In this document: one piece after another, positions 10,270 through 21,600 of the stretch
How positions within the stretch are numbered: position 1 is the first letter of the stretch
Layout: each line of letters begins with the position of its first letter
Assembly: GCA_014529385.2 (NCBI GenBank)
Contig: CM043942.1
Span: forward strand, 53,258,647 to 53,322,646
Direction: 5' to 3'
From: Adiantum capillus-veneris
Taxonomy: Eukaryota > Streptophyta > Polypodiopsida > Polypodiales > Pteridaceae
DNA length: 64,000 nt
The notes under the pieces: model-generated
Databases searched by the model: none
What the model was told of the DNA's origin: nothing
Seen by the model: the letters and a program-made list of their open reading frames with translations, nothing else
Translations under genes and position numbers: made by a program

Positions 10270-12650
10270 GGTTGCTTGAAGCTGTACGTTTTGAGTAGTG
10301 CAATATTCAGAGGTGGCCATCTGCTCAGAATAGCCCAAAGCCTCCAATGGCCTGTTCTCAAGGGCTGATGGGTCAGGATCGATGACACAAGTCCTCCCAC
10401 AGATGCCCACTACTCTGATCCTCTGAAAACAGCACTCTGCAACCTGTGGCGCCTCAATTGAGACTGCATAGTCGATCCTTGCTCTGTACCTCGAAGAAGA
10501 TGGAGGGTATAGTCTTTGAGCAAGCTCGAACTGCGATGTGAGGACCTCCAGTTGCGTGAAGGCCTCCATCCATCTGGGAGCTACTGACTCTAAAGGTGTG
10601 AGCCACTCGGCTGGTACTGCCTCGCTGATGTCCTGACACATGCTCTGTCCTCCTCTCATGCCCTACAGCTGGACGGTTTGTAGCTCCTCTATCAAACCTG
10701 AGAACTCAAGCCAGTCGCCAAGAGTGCGTGCTGGACCCTCTGCCATGGAACCCCAAGACACATGAGGCCTACTACCAACCAAGTGGCCTCTTTGAGTGCT
10801 GACCATGAGTGGAGGGTCTCCAAGGGCCTCCTGCCTGAGGCACTCGAGCTCTGAGTCGCTGTGGCAACAAATCCTTCCAAGGCTCCTCCCCTGGAAGCAG
10901 TCCTCTGACCACAAACTTCCCAAGAAGGGCTCTGCTCTGCTAAGCTGGGCCTATGATCCCCTAACTCCCCCTGAGAACACGGTAGAGTGATGATATGCCA
11001 AGCTACTTTTTCTTGGGCCATCTGAATGTCGCGCCCTGACCAAAGAAAGTTCTTGATCAGCCTCTCTACCTGGCTGATACAAGAACTCGAAAAGATCAAA
11101 CAAGAGGTAATGTACCACATAGTGCAAACAACACCTGGTTGATCACTACAACTCTGCCTGCCAACGAGAGCCGTGCCGAGCTCCAGTGAAGCAACTTTCT
11201 CTTGATGGACAAGAGGAGGGGAGCAATCTACTGCTCAGGAGACAGATCCAGGCAAACCTGGCAACCCAAGTAACGAACTGCAGTCCCTAGAGGGATCCAT
11301 CCAAAACCCTCACCTGGCAGCCAATCAAGCGTCAGCACTGCCAACCGAGAAAGCCACTGTCTTTCTCCAATTGATCAGTGCGCTTGATGCACAGAAAAAT
11401 GTCTCAAGAGCCTGCTCATACCTGTGTAAGTTTGCCTCATGTCCTCCAAGTACAAAGTTGAGTCGTCTGCAAACTCAGCATTCAATAGCTCATCGCCCCG
11501 AATAGGAAGCGCTAAGCCTCGTAAACCAACCTGCTGGAAAACGAAAAACCTGCTCATCGCCTCAGCATAGAACAGAAAGAGGAAAGGGGCAAGAGGACAG
11601 CCCTGCCTGACCAAATGTGTAAGCAAGAAACGGTCTCCTCTACCTCCTGCAAAAGCACCTCACTGTGTGCACGTCTATGAAGAGTAGACACTCCTCTGAT
11701 CCAAGCATCTGAGAAGCCCATCCTGTGTAGAGTGCCCTCCAGAAGTTCCAGTCAACTTTGTCTTCGTAGGCCTTCTCAAAATCGAGAAGTAGTATCACCA
11801 GATCCTCCCCTTGGAGATGCGCAAGGGCAAAGCCTCCCAAAAGGTGAAGATGTTGTCAAGGATACTGCCCTCCTTAACAAAACCTGTCTGGGTCCCATGG
11901 ATAAGGCTCTCTAGAAGTGGATGAATCCTCAAACTCAGAATCTTGGATAGAATCTTATAGGCTGAGTTGAGGATGGTGATGGATCGCCACTGTCGAATCT
12001 CATCCAAGGAGCCACCTTCCTTAGGAATGAGGTATATCAACCCCTCACTGATGCTGTCTGGCATCTCGCCTGTGTGCAAGATGTACTAAAAGGCGCTGCA
12101 AAGGTTTGAGCCTAGTAAATCCCAATACTCCAAGAAGAAGCTGGGAGTCAAACCATCCTCACCGGGACAGCTACCACGAGGAAGTGCTCTGAGGGATGTA
12201 TGGAGCTCTTCTAACTGGAGAGGCAGCTCAAGACTCTGACGCATCTCCTCAGTCACAAGACAAGGCATCTGTGCCCAAACCTGCTCTCTGCATGCATCCC
12301 GACGCTCTGACTTTGGCTTTGCGGACAGCAAGCCTCGGTAAAAGTCAATGGCAACTGCATGCATATCCTCTGGCTCTGAAGCTACAAACCCGTCAGGTCT
12401 TCTCAACTGGCTGACACTAGCGTGCGCATGGCGGGGACCCACCGTCTCAAAGAACGCCCCAATCACTCTGTCACCTACCTGGGTCCACTGAGATGCCTGT
12501 CGATGGAAAGCGAACTCATGACGCCTCTCCTCTATGCTAACTAGCTCCTGGCGAGCCTACTGCAACTGCTCCTGCACCCAAGAACTGTTTGAATCCTGCT
12601 CCTGCATCCTCTGCAAGGAAGCAACACCCCGTCCGAGACAGAGGGTCAAT
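10270..12650 (-). mobile_element. Decayed non-LTR (LINE) retrotransposon, 5'-truncated
   Basis: Minus-strand pieces in several frames follow the order of a plant LINE ORF2. First is a WTQVGDRVIGAFFETV segment after the missing endonuclease. Next come an N-terminal reverse-transcriptase block (LIYLIPKEGGS, IRQWRSITILN), motif A with DFEKAY (about 11770), motif B with VRQGCPLAP (about 11600) and motif C EFADDS (about 11470). An NFLWSGRD/AWHI C-terminal region follows (about 11060). Frameshifts and stops lie between them. The endonuclease is missing. The 3' limit near 10270 is uncertain, and a GA microsatellite at about 10068-10091 lies beyond it. Confidence 0.8.
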
Positions 12651-13529
12651 GTTACGTACTTTTGAGTAGAAAAGCTCATTGAACTGAGTAGTCCAACCGA
12701 GAAGTTCTGCAAATGAAAGCAAGAAAAAGAGCTCCACGCAATTAGTAACGAAATTTCCTAAGCTCCAAATGCTGTAATTATAACAAAGATCGATAAGCTT
12801 GCTTGGTCATGACAAGGCTTGATCAGACCCAGGTTTAGCAGAAAGCAAGGTTGGCGCCATTAAAGCTTGAAACTGTAGAAAAAATGACCTTTGCATATAA
12901 GGCACGCTGCACTCTAGTCATGCAGAGCTGCATGTCTTCTCCACATGCGGTGCAGGCGATGGCGGCTGTGGAAGGTGAGGGAGGAGGTGCAGCAACAGCA
13001 GGTTAAATGGCGTCCGAGGAGCTGCAGTCTGCAAAGCCTACAAATGAAAGTTGAGAGAGCGCACAGAAGAATTTTGAAAACTTGAGTGCACTGCGTGGAA
13101 TGCATAGACCTTTGGAACCTGGGTGGCGCAACCGGACTCGACTCTAGAAGCGCCGTTACTCAGATGGTAGGCAGCTGACGAGAGTTGACTGGGAGAGGAC
13201 TGCATCCTTTCGCCCTTCGAAAAGACCTTGCTGGGTTGCTGCAAGTAGTCGACGCATTACGAATATCATCTCGGTACTTCCAAAAACATTGCATGAAACT
13301 GAATTAGGCACTTGGATTTAGACACCTTAATCTTGTCAGTTTTCTAGTTTGGCATTGCTGTTTTATGTTTGTTGCCTACAATCTGGGTCCTACTTTATTA
13401 GATCATCACATGCACTGGCGTAGTGTGGCTGTGACGGTAATTTACAAGCTTTTGAAGCTATTAGCAGTATGAGCTCATGAAGAGGGATTGCATATGAGTG
13501 ACTTCATCTTGCAACATTCTTCTTGCTGT

Positions 13530-13720
13530 CTAAGATGTTGTACGTGTTGGAGTGCAATGACTGCACAATATGCCCAACATGGTTGGATGTTAAATGAAGT
13601 CCGTTCCTCAAATGCAATCACCTTTGCATGCGCCTTGAAGAGTTGTTGGCATTGGGCAAGAAAATTTGGTGAGAATGCTAGTTGCGGGGCCATTGCGTAT
13701 AGTTGCTTGGCATTGCTTTG
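13530..13720 (+). pseudogene. PPR fragment in tandem unit copy 1
   Basis: The plus-strand reading shows WSAMTAQYAQHG and, after a gap, NAITFACALKSC, which match the central part of an S or L motif and the start of the next P motif. The expected KEAL and EM text between them is damaged. The same scrap recurs at 22499-22690 in copy 2. No other PPR motif is linked to it. Confidence 0.5.
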
Positions 13721-15540
13721 ATCCACATGCATGCAAAATGAGACGTCCAGTGAGAGAGAGAGAGAGAGAGCTTTGTATAAGCAGATACCTTACGTTGCGC
13801 TCCTTGCTTGCTCAAGTCTCCAGCTTGCGCAGCGCAAAGCTTTCTTTATGCAAGCGCTAGTTTTATTACAAGCATGCATCATATATGGCTTAAAAGGAAC
13901 GCACGAAAGGCACGCAGTGCCAACAAATTCACAAGGGGCTTTAGACAGCTTACCATATGGTAAAAAAAAATATAATTGCTAGATGATTTACTAGTTCCAA
14001 TACGTACAAACATCTAGTAAGAGTGCAAACTAGCAAAAAAAAAACAACTCCTAGATGCTACATATAGTAATTCTCTTACTATATGGAGATTTGAATAGCC
14101 ATATGATAATTTAAGTCTCAATATGGTAAGTAAATTGCTAGTTCAATGTAGGAGTTGACTCACTTACTAGTTTGATCTTACATATGAGTGCTCTCAAACT
14201 AGTAAGTCAACTAGCAATTTTTGTTTACGACCTAGAAATTCATCTAGCAATATATGAGGACGGTTGCTTGCAAACTAGTAATTCATCTGGAAACTTTTTT
14301 GTAAACGAGCTAGTAGTTCACCTAGTAATTCATTAAGGAGCATGCAGACACAAACTAGTAATTCATCACGAAATTTTCTCCTGAGCAAAAAATTTAGGAG
14401 AGTTTTCTTCAACATTAGGAGATTAAAGTATGCTTAATTCATAAAGATGGCAACAAATAGAATGAAGTTTAGCAATCTTTCAAAACGTGCATTACATGCT
14501 ACAATTCTTAAATCATGTTGTTGGATTATAAAAGTACTTGTCATATGTTACAATCATATCCTTCATGGATAAAGGGCCAAAAATTTCAAAATAAAAAACT
14601 ATCAAGGCTTCCAACAACAAAAGCCATGTAACTAAAATCTTCACACATAGTGGAAGTATTAGCATCATCGTTTGCTCTCTTCTCGAGGAAACTATTCGAT
14701 CTCTGCATAGCAAAATAGGTAGGTTTGATCAAGTGGTACAAGTCTTGTACTTTCTTGAGATTCAGGCACATCATTAATATAGTTTCTTTGTCATCCCTGG
14801 GCAAATTTTGCGCCTACACAATTGTCACAACAAAATAACATGATTTAAAGAGAGACACATTATTTTTGTAAACATAAGTAAGGCAATGTTGTTAGCTTTT
14901 ATTACAAACCTAAGATTTTAGAAAATATTGATTTTGAATCATTGAACATCCCGATTCATTGAACATTCCCCATCAGATTTGTGCTCCTAAACATTTAAAG
15001 TCCACTCTTTTATTTTATAGCCACATGCAAAAAGAATCTCATTAATGTGAAGAAAAATACCTTTTTCTTTTTAAGCTTTAAAGACTTTGAAGCTTGATCT
15101 TTCTCTTTTAGTAGCTCTTCAATCTCATAAGTATAGAAGTGGCAAAACATAGCTTTTTAATAACATTACAATTAAGTAGGGTAAGTGTTTTATAAAATAA
15201 ATATCCATGTGAAACATGTTTGAATAGCACATTGCACTTTAGTGTGCTTTTTCTTTTTTGTTCTTGGTTTACACCATGTGCCCTTTCATTGATTTTTTCC
15301 TTCACAAAAATTCAAAAACAGTGTGCAATCTTAATTGACACAACAAAAAGTTCTAGAGAAAAAAATACATGAAGTAGAATTGTACCAGGTTTATGATATG
15401 GTCAACACACTCATCAAATTCATCGTTTACTTCCATATCCTTTTATTAAAAATAGTTGACAAACTCTTCATCTTGCATATAGTTTCTATATGCCTGACAT
15501 TCAAAATAGTTTACCCGCATTAAGCAATACAATTTGGATC
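13721..15540. other. Non-coding spacer of the tandem unit, CTAGTA-rich
   Basis: No gene is seen. Bases about 13965-14420 contain many scattered copies of ACTAGTAATTCATC-like and CTAGCAA words, suggesting an old degenerate short repeat. The rest is AT-rich. The matching stretch of copy 2 is about 22700-24570. Confidence 0.5.
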
Positions 15541-15634
15541 ACACACACACACACACAAAAACACAAATTAGCCGAATTTACCTCAATTATTTCAATTTCT
15601 ATCTTTGTGTGTGTGTGTGTGTGTGTGTGTGTGG

Positions 15635-15678
<44 letters not shown>
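15541..15678. repeat. Compound (CA)n, (GT)n, (GA)n microsatellites, copy 1
   Basis: A short CA run at 15541, a GT run at about 15607-15634 and a GA run at about 15639-15678 flank a short spacer. Copy 2 has the longer equivalents at 24580-24744. Confidence 0.9.
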
Positions 15679-15681
<3 letters not shown>

Positions 15682-15907
15682 TAAACCCCACATACCTCAT
15701 AAGCATCTGCCATCACTTTGTGAAGCATGATTTTCCCATAGCATCTTAGGAACATATACTTTCGTCACTCTCTAAACACATAATAACAAATTTTATCATC
15801 ATAGGTCATATATTATTGTTATTTTAAGATAAAAGTGCTTACATCACTACAAGAGGCTATTCATATTAGCGACGCTCACACAATGACGCTCAAAAAAAAT
15901 TTTCCGG

Positions 15908-15959
15908 GTCGCTATGAGCGTCGCAAATTTACAAGTAAATTTGCGACGCTCATAGCGAC
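15908..15959. repeat. Perfect 25-bp inverted repeat in the CACTA 5' subterminal region
   Basis: GTCGCTATGAGCGTCGCAAA plus TTTAC is followed by a 2-base spacer and its exact reverse complement. It carries the TAGCGACG subterminal word on both arms and is probably a strong hairpin and a paired transposase-binding site. Confidence 0.9.
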
Positions 15960-16044
15960 ACCGATTGGGCTAAAAAAATAACAGAGAGTGCTCAAAAACT
16001 CAGATCTCAGATCTGAGTTTTTCGACGCCCTCAAGCAAGGAGCA

Positions 16045-16105
16045 GGTAACGCTCTCCCTCTCTCTCTCTCCTCTCTCTCTCTCTCCTCTCTTTCCACACA
16101 CACAT

Positions 16106-16136
<31 letters not shown>

Positions 16137-16300
16137 AGAGGAAGGAGAGCCAGGTATGCTCCTTCCCTCTCCTCACTCTCATGTTCCCTTCCCCTCTTTC
16201 TCTCTCCCTCTCTCTCTCTCTCACACACACACACACATACACACACACATAGTGTTTTTGAGAGAGAGAGAGAGAGAGAGAGTACAAACATAAACAAAAA
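16045..16300. repeat. CT/CA/GA microsatellite cluster inside the CACTA
   Basis: Alternating CT, CA and GA runs give spurious long open frames of LSLS, VCVC and RERE type. These are not genes. Confidence 0.9.
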
Positions 16301-16510
16301 ACGCACACACACATACATAAACAAAGAATGCACACACACATTGAGAGAGGAAAAGAGAGAGAGAGAGAGATGCATAAACAAAAAACGCACACATTGAAAG
16401 AGGGAAAAGAGAGAGAGAACATGCATAAACAAAAAACGCACACATTGAGAGAGGAAAAGAGAGAGAAAACATGCATAAACAAAAAAACTCACACACATTG
16501 AGTAGAGAAA
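16284..16510. repeat. Minisatellite, ~50-bp units, about four copies
   Basis: The repeated unit combines GCATAAACAAAAAACGCACA, an ATTGA word and a GAGAGAGG-type purine run. Units vary in length through the internal GA tract. Confidence 0.75.
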
Positions 16511-16569
16511 GAGAGAGAAACTAATTTAACGTCGTAGGAAACTAATTAAAATTAAAAGACCTAAAGATC

Positions 16570-16652
16570 TAGCCGACGAGGAGTTGAACTCAAGACCTAT
16601 TATTCAAGAGGGAAATGGCATAACCAATCTATCATACTTGGCATGGGTGATA
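16570..16652 (-). repeat. tRNA-like (possible SINE or tRNA pseudogene) fragment
   Basis: On the minus strand, GATTGGTTATGCCA resembles an A box, and GGTCTTGAGTTCAACTCC about 35 bases later resembles the T arm/B box of a tRNA. No complete acceptor stem or anticodon arm can be drawn, so it is at best a tRNA-derived relic. Confidence 0.3.
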
Positions 16653-16710
16653 TAAAGGTTATACCATTTATCTATTTTTATTGGCACACACATCCACACA
16701 CGCGCAGACA

Positions 16711-17406
16711 CAAGAAGAAGAGAGTTATAACGTCGTAGGAAACTATCCTAAAAGACGTTAAAGATTAGGTTAGATGTAGACTTATATTAAATTAGATTTA
16801 GGTTTATTTAAGTTAAATTAGATTAGATTTAGGTTTATTTTTAATTAGATTTACGTTTATTTATGCTAGATTTAGATTTACGTTATATTAGATTAGATTT
16901 AGGTCTCCATAGACTGCGATGCCTGCATGAAGCGGGTGAAGAAATCCCTCAATGGAATATAGGGTATTGCTGCCTTCACTCATGGTGGGCTCCGTCGATC
17001 CAAAAGTACTGGTGAAATGTCTTCAGAAGATAGGGAAGAAGGTGGATCTTCAGGGCGGCAAGAGTCACTACATCCCCGACACAATGACCATCTAGACAAC
17101 CTCTAGTCATTCAACAGCAACTTCAAAGTTAGTAACAAGAGCAAGAACGGTCTAAAGGGCCAATTGCTGTCGTCAGATGTGGATGGAGATGAGGCAGCGT
17201 CACCGCCGGAAGTTAACTCTCACATCTTTAGTGATGAGAATGCCAACTCTTGTCGAGTTATGTGAAAAATTATGTGTTAAATCAGTTTTAAGGTTCTTAT
17301 AATCCCTGTTAGTTTAGTTCTTTGTTTTTAATATAACATAATTTACGTTAGATTTAGATTTATGTTATATTAGATTAGACTTAGGTTTATTTAGGTTTAT
17401 TTAGGT

Positions 17407-17442
<36 letters not shown>

Positions 17443-17535
17443 GAAGAAGAGAGTTTTAACGTCGTAGGAAACTATCCCAAAAGACGTTAAAGATTAAGTT
17501 AGATGTAGACTTACGTTAAATTAAATTTAGGTTTA
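16711..17535. repeat. Direct repeats (16711-16815 and 17441-17535) bracketing the captured gene
   Basis: Two ~95-105-bp segments share AAGAAGAAGAGAGTT, TAACGTCGTAGGAAACTAT, AAAGACGTTAAAGATTA and GTTAGATGTAGACTTA. A shorter third copy begins at about 16522. The HMA fragment lies exactly between the two main copies. Confidence 0.85.
16912..17264 (+). pseudogene. Captured heavy-metal-associated (HMA/HIPP-type) gene fragment
   Basis: The start reads DCDACMKRVKKSLNGI, with the C-x-x-C metal-binding pair and following helix of an HMA domain. After a frame change the text VLVKCLQKIGKKVDLQGGKS matches the second half of the domain. Hydrophilic Ser/Asn/Asp/Lys-rich sequence follows, as in heavy-metal-associated isoprenylated plant proteins. 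No C-terminal CaaX prenylation box is seen. Stops and frame changes mean it is not functional. It sits within a CACTA element, so it is a captured host-gene piece (Pack-CACTA). Confidence 0.65.
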
Positions 17536-17874
17536 TTTTTAGTTAGATTTACGTTTATTTAGATTTACGCTTATTTACGTTAGATCGAGTCCACGCAAGA
17601 ATTACTTACGGTTTAGGGTTTAGAGTTAGACGAACAATGAAAAGATCTACTGTGAAAAGATGTTAAGATGCTGTGAAGTGCTACAGCTAGAGAAGAGGCA
17701 AAGGGGTTTTGTCCACTACATGCAGTATCATATAGACGTGGGTCTGTAGATTTCTTGTACCCACAAATATAGGTATTGACCAATAAAGACGAGATTATAA
17801 CCCGGTGGTTCTGATCTCCGTGCACCTCTAAACCGAGGTGTGTGGGGATTGGACATGACTAGAGAATGTGAGGT

Positions 17875-17877
<3 letters not shown>

Positions 17878-17922
<45 letters not shown>
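17878..17922. repeat. (GA)n microsatellite
   Basis: A near-pure GA run of about 22 units just before the transposase remnant. Confidence 0.95.
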
Positions 17923-17926
<4 letters not shown>

Positions 17927-17988
17927 GACGAAGAATGCCAATAGAATATTAAATTTGTTGTCCAGGTTATAAGATTTTTATCCTCATT

Positions 17989-19840
17989 ATGAGTAGTGAC
18001 GAGGATGTGGGACCGTCCAACCGAAACACCTATCTCTCAACGAGGGTCTTATGTCCTTGTAATCAATGCAAGCATGCTGTGCGACGGACAAGACGTGTTT
18101 CTTTGCAGCACGTTCGCGAATTTGGCGAGTTTGATCCATCTATTATAGATCGAGTTGTTGCCAATTATAACTCGTCGGACTCTGACGCTGGCCAACAAGC
18201 AACAATCTTGCAACCCAATAGACGTGTTCGCAGGCGCTTTGGTTAAGCAGCATATGTGAGGCCACAAAATGTAGCCTCTAACAGCTCGGGGGATGATCAT
18301 GCAGAGCACATTCCCAACGAGGCAATGTTTGAGTCCGAGATTGATGAAATGATCGAGACGATCATGGATTCAGAAAGGCTTATCTATGATGATATGAAAA
18401 TTGAAGCCGATACGCCATTGTATAATGGAGCACGTATGTCTAGATTGAAAGCACTCCTGGTTTTTCTCAACATGCAGGCAAAGTTTGGATGGAGTGACAC
18501 TAGCGTCACAGCGCTTTTCAGGTGATCTATTACAATTAGTTTACTTTAATAAAACTCTAAATGTATAATGATCTGATAGATTTTTACACGACTGTATCGT
18601 ATTTTTATGTTGTGTAGATTGCTTAAAGAGCACATACTACCAGCTGACAATGTGATGCCAGATTCCCGAGATGAAGCAAGAAAGATTTTGCGAAACTTGG
18701 GGATGGATTACAATTCTATCCACGCTTGTCCTAATGACTGCATTCTTTTCAGAGGGGAATACATAGACATGGAGAAGTGTCCGAAATGTGATTCCGAAAG
18801 ATATCGAGTAGATCTCCACGAGACAAAAATTCCACAAAAGGTTTTGCGACATTTTCCTCTGCTTCCTCGCATCAAGCATTTCTTCGAATGTAAGTCCATG
18901 GCCGCCCTAGCATCATGGCATGAGGAGAATAAATCTTCGGATGGTGTGCTACGAATTCCTGCAGATTGCGCAGCCTGGAAACATATAGATGGAACATGGT
19001 CGGATTTTGCCAGGAAGCTCGAAATTTGCGCTTAGGCTTGGCTATGGATGGCGTAAATCCATTTGGTCAAAGATCAACATCTTACAGTGTATGGCCCGTT
19101 GTCATCGTCAACTACAACATTCCCCTGTGGTTGACTACGAAGAAGGGGCACCTATGGCTAAGCTTGATTGTGCCAGGGCGATATAAAGTGGGGAATATGG
19201 ATGTGTATCTTCGTCCACTATTGGAAGAGCTTTGATCAGAGGCATTCTAATGTGGACCATGCATGACTATCCCGGGCTAACAGAATGCTCAGGTGATCTA
19301 TTGACACTCCTCACTCAAACACTGTAAATCTTGTTTTTTCGCATAGTTGATCTATTATCATGTGTATACATGCAGGGCTTCAAACAAGCGGATACAGAGC
19401 ATGTGTCACATGTGGACCTAAACTGAATGCACGTAGGGCTCCCTCACTGAAGAAGCAAATCTACGAAGGTCATCAAGCGTATCTTCCAGAGAATCATGTG
19501 TTACGTGACGGCTTTTTGGGAAGAGAGCCACCAAGGATGTCTGCACAAGCATGGTTAGAGCAGAAGGAGATGTGCGATGACGGATTGCCTCCAGGGATGA
19601 AGAGACTATCTCTATGGTACAAGTACGCAAGCAGGAAGGGCTTAAGCGCCCTGATGGACATTCTCAATTCTCGCGGCGGCATGGTTAGTATTAGGGTTTA
19701 CTCTTTTCTATTTTTTGTATTGTTTTATAAATGTCGTTATATGTTTATACTTACTGAAAGCTGTCTTATTGTCTTTTTTTACAGAATCCGACAGATACGC
19801 CGCTTGGACGCGATGAGACGTCTGACTAGACGACGTCAGT
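17989..19840 (+). pseudogene. TNP2-type CACTA transposase, broken and internally deleted
   Basis: The N-terminal VLCPCNQCKHAV is the zinc-associated start of plant TNP2 proteins. After an in-frame TAA at 18244 the frame resumes (TPLYNGARMSRL, FGWSDTSVTALF). A donor at CAG/GTGATC (18523) and an acceptor at TTGTGTAG (about 18617) join to LLKEHILPADNV and IHACPNDCILFRGEY. A one-base loss near 19008 shifts the frame to EARNLRLGLAMDGVNPFG. After a stop at 19233, sequence is missing before RGILMWTMHDYPGLTE; a further intron (about 19293-19374) leads to TSGYRACVTCG. The protein ends near 19840 without DUF4218 or DUF4216. Normal TNP2 is roughly twice as long. It is clearly non-functional. Confidence 0.85.
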
Positions 19841-19956
19841 TTAGCGGTAGCTAGATAGCATTAGTTTAAGGTTTCTCATAGCTTATGTATCATGAGACGA
19901 ATTTTATACGTCTTTTTGAACCATATATTATTAACATTTGTCACCGCAGTTCATTT

Positions 19957-20070
19957 TGCCAATCAATTCTTTATGCCTATGATGTTGTACAATTGTCATT
20001 ATTACATTTGCCAATCAATTCATTTTGCCTATGATGTGTACAATTGTCAATTTTACGCTTGTCAATTTTG
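19957..20070. repeat. Short tandem duplication in the CACTA 3' region
   Basis: Two ~55-bp copies of TTTGCCAATCAATTC, a GCCTATGATGT word and TACAATTGTCA are followed by a partial third. No coding role is seen. Confidence 0.6.
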
Positions 20071-20199
20071 CAAACAATGCGTCTTGTGGGTGACTATTTT
20101 GGGTCTATTATCTACCCTTGCACTTTTTTCAAAAAGTGAATCAAGTACAATATGGTTGATGGGTGGCAGGGCATTCAATGCCCTGTCAGCAAATTTTTT

Positions 20200-20370
20200 T
20201 TTCTCTCGGACGTCGCTATAACCGTCGCTATTTATGGCTCTGTAGCGTCGCTATAGACTTCTGTGTAAACGTCGCTATGACCGTCGCTATATAGCGACGC
20301 TCTCATAGCGACGCTATTAGCGACGCCGGGGGTTATAAAAACCCAGTGTATTTCCGTCGCTAACAGCGTC
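20200..20370. promoter_or_regulatory. CACTA 3' subterminal repeat array
   Basis: Dense CGTCGCTA and TAGCGACG words occur in both orientations, about ten in 170 bases, including a perfect 18-bp palindrome CGTCGCTATATAGCGACG at 20282-20299. Such arrays bind the TnpA-like subunit in En/Spm elements. Confidence 0.8.
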
Positions 20371-20953
20371 ACAAGAGCACACAACCTCTTGTAGTGCATG
20401 AGTAGCTTATAGTTGCTCTTTTTCTCATTCAATAGGTATAGAAGTGGTTCCTTGTGCCCAAGCATCCTTTAGCTATTAAATAACCACAAAGCTTTACTTT
20501 CTTGATCATTCGTTTCCATATAAATTTCCAATACCTTAGAGGATTACTTACAAGTTTTGTGAGTGAACCATTTTCTCCTAGCTCACTTTCTCCTTGTAGT
20601 TCACTTTCTCCCCCATCATTCTCATAGATTTCTTGGTTATCATCATCGTCATCTTGTTTTTTCTATCTAATTTCATGAAGACATTTTGATTATACATTGA
20701 AATAATAGAAGTTCATTACATAGAGCAAATCCAACAAAATGGCACATACCATTGGGGTGCTAGAAGATGATTCGTTGTTTGGTTTCTTTTTTTTCCATTT
20801 TCATTTTTTCGCAAGAGACTTGATGGTCCATGTATAAACGTCCTCTTCTTTCCAATGATAATTTTGTCTAGCTTCTCTTACAAGCTTAAATTGTAATGGA
20901 ATTGATGACGATCACCATAGCCATAAGTTGGTTGCTACATCTTCCTTTGTTGT

Positions 20954-21600
20954 TCGCCACTGTCGAATCTCATCCAAGGAGCCACTTTCCTTAGAAATGA
21001 GGTATATCAAGCCCTCACTCATGCTGTCTGCATCTCGCCTGTGTGTAAGATGTACTGAAAGGTGCTGCAAAGGTCTGAGCCTAGTAAATCCCAATACTCC
21101 AAAAAGAAGCTGGGAGTCAAACCATCCTCACTAGGAAAGCTACCACAGGGAAGTGTTCTGAGGGATGTATGGAGCTCCTCTAACTAGAGAGGCAGCTCAA
21201 GACTCTGACGCATCTCCTCAGTCACAAGACAAGGCATCTGTGCCCAAACCTGCTCTTTGCATGCATCCCAACGCTCTCACTTGGGCTCTGCGGACACAAG
21301 CCTCGGTAAAAGTCAGTGGCAACTGCACCCATATCCTCTGGCTCTGAAGCTACAAACCCGTCAGGTCTTCTCAACTGGCTGACACTAGCGTGTCCATGGT
21401 GGGCACCCACCGTCTCAAAGAACGCCCCAATCACTTTGTCACCTACCTGGGTCCACTGAGATGCCTGTCGATGTAAAGCGAACTCATGACGCCTCTTCTC
21501 TATTCTAACTAGCTCCTCACGAGCCTGCTGCAACTGCTCCTCCACCCAAGAACTGTTTGGATCTTGCTCCTGCATCCTCTACAAGGAAGCAACGCCCCAT
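20954..21600 (-). pseudogene. LINE reverse-transcriptase fragment, copy 2
   Basis: On the minus strand it matches the 12640-11984 part of the LINE (SWVEEQLQQAREEL, WTQVGDKVIGAFFETV, LIYLISKESGSLD). It stops abruptly at the unit boundary, before RT motif A. It cannot encode a working enzyme. Confidence 0.8.

Larger units (their letters stand above)
15845..20396 (+). mobile_element. CACTA (En/Spm) DNA transposon, 4,552 bp, with captured gene fragment
   Basis: The element has 13-bp terminal inverted repeats starting CACTACAAGAGG, with CCTCTTGTAGTG at 20385-20396. It is flanked by a 3-bp duplication CAT (15842-15844 and 20397-20399). The empty site, with a single CAT, is present in the second tandem copy at about 24906-24911, which proves a precise insertion. 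Subterminal regions are rich in CGTCGCTA/TAGCGACG words, the expected binding sites for the TnpA-type protein. Inside are an HMA gene fragment (16912-17264), long microsatellites and a broken TNP2 transposase (17989-19840). It cannot encode working transposase, so it would need a helper in trans. Confidence 0.93.
11984..20953. repeat. Tandem unit, copy 1 (split by a CACTA element)
   Basis: The unit begins inside the LINE (TCGCCACTGTCGAATCTCAT) and runs to the next start of the same sequence at 20954. Without the CACTA insertion (15845-20396 plus its 3-bp duplication) it is about 4.4 kb. It contains the start of the LINE RT, a spacer with CTGCATGTCTTCTCC text, a PPR scrap, a CTAGTA-rich spacer, microsatellites and an AT-rich end. 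Copies 2 and 3 follow in the same orientation. Confidence 0.85.

Noticed and set aside
13475-13732. Minus-strand ORF with Cys/His residues (and its copy near 22444-22700)
   Set aside because: It is the antisense of a PPR scrap that makes better sense on the plus strand.
16031-16498. Long minus-strand open frames rich in Cys-Val and Leu-Ser
   Set aside because: They are translations of CA, CT and GA microsatellites and a minisatellite inside the CACTA element.
16570-16652. Functional tRNA gene
   Set aside because: No complete cloverleaf or acceptor stem can be drawn; kept only as a tRNA-like relic.
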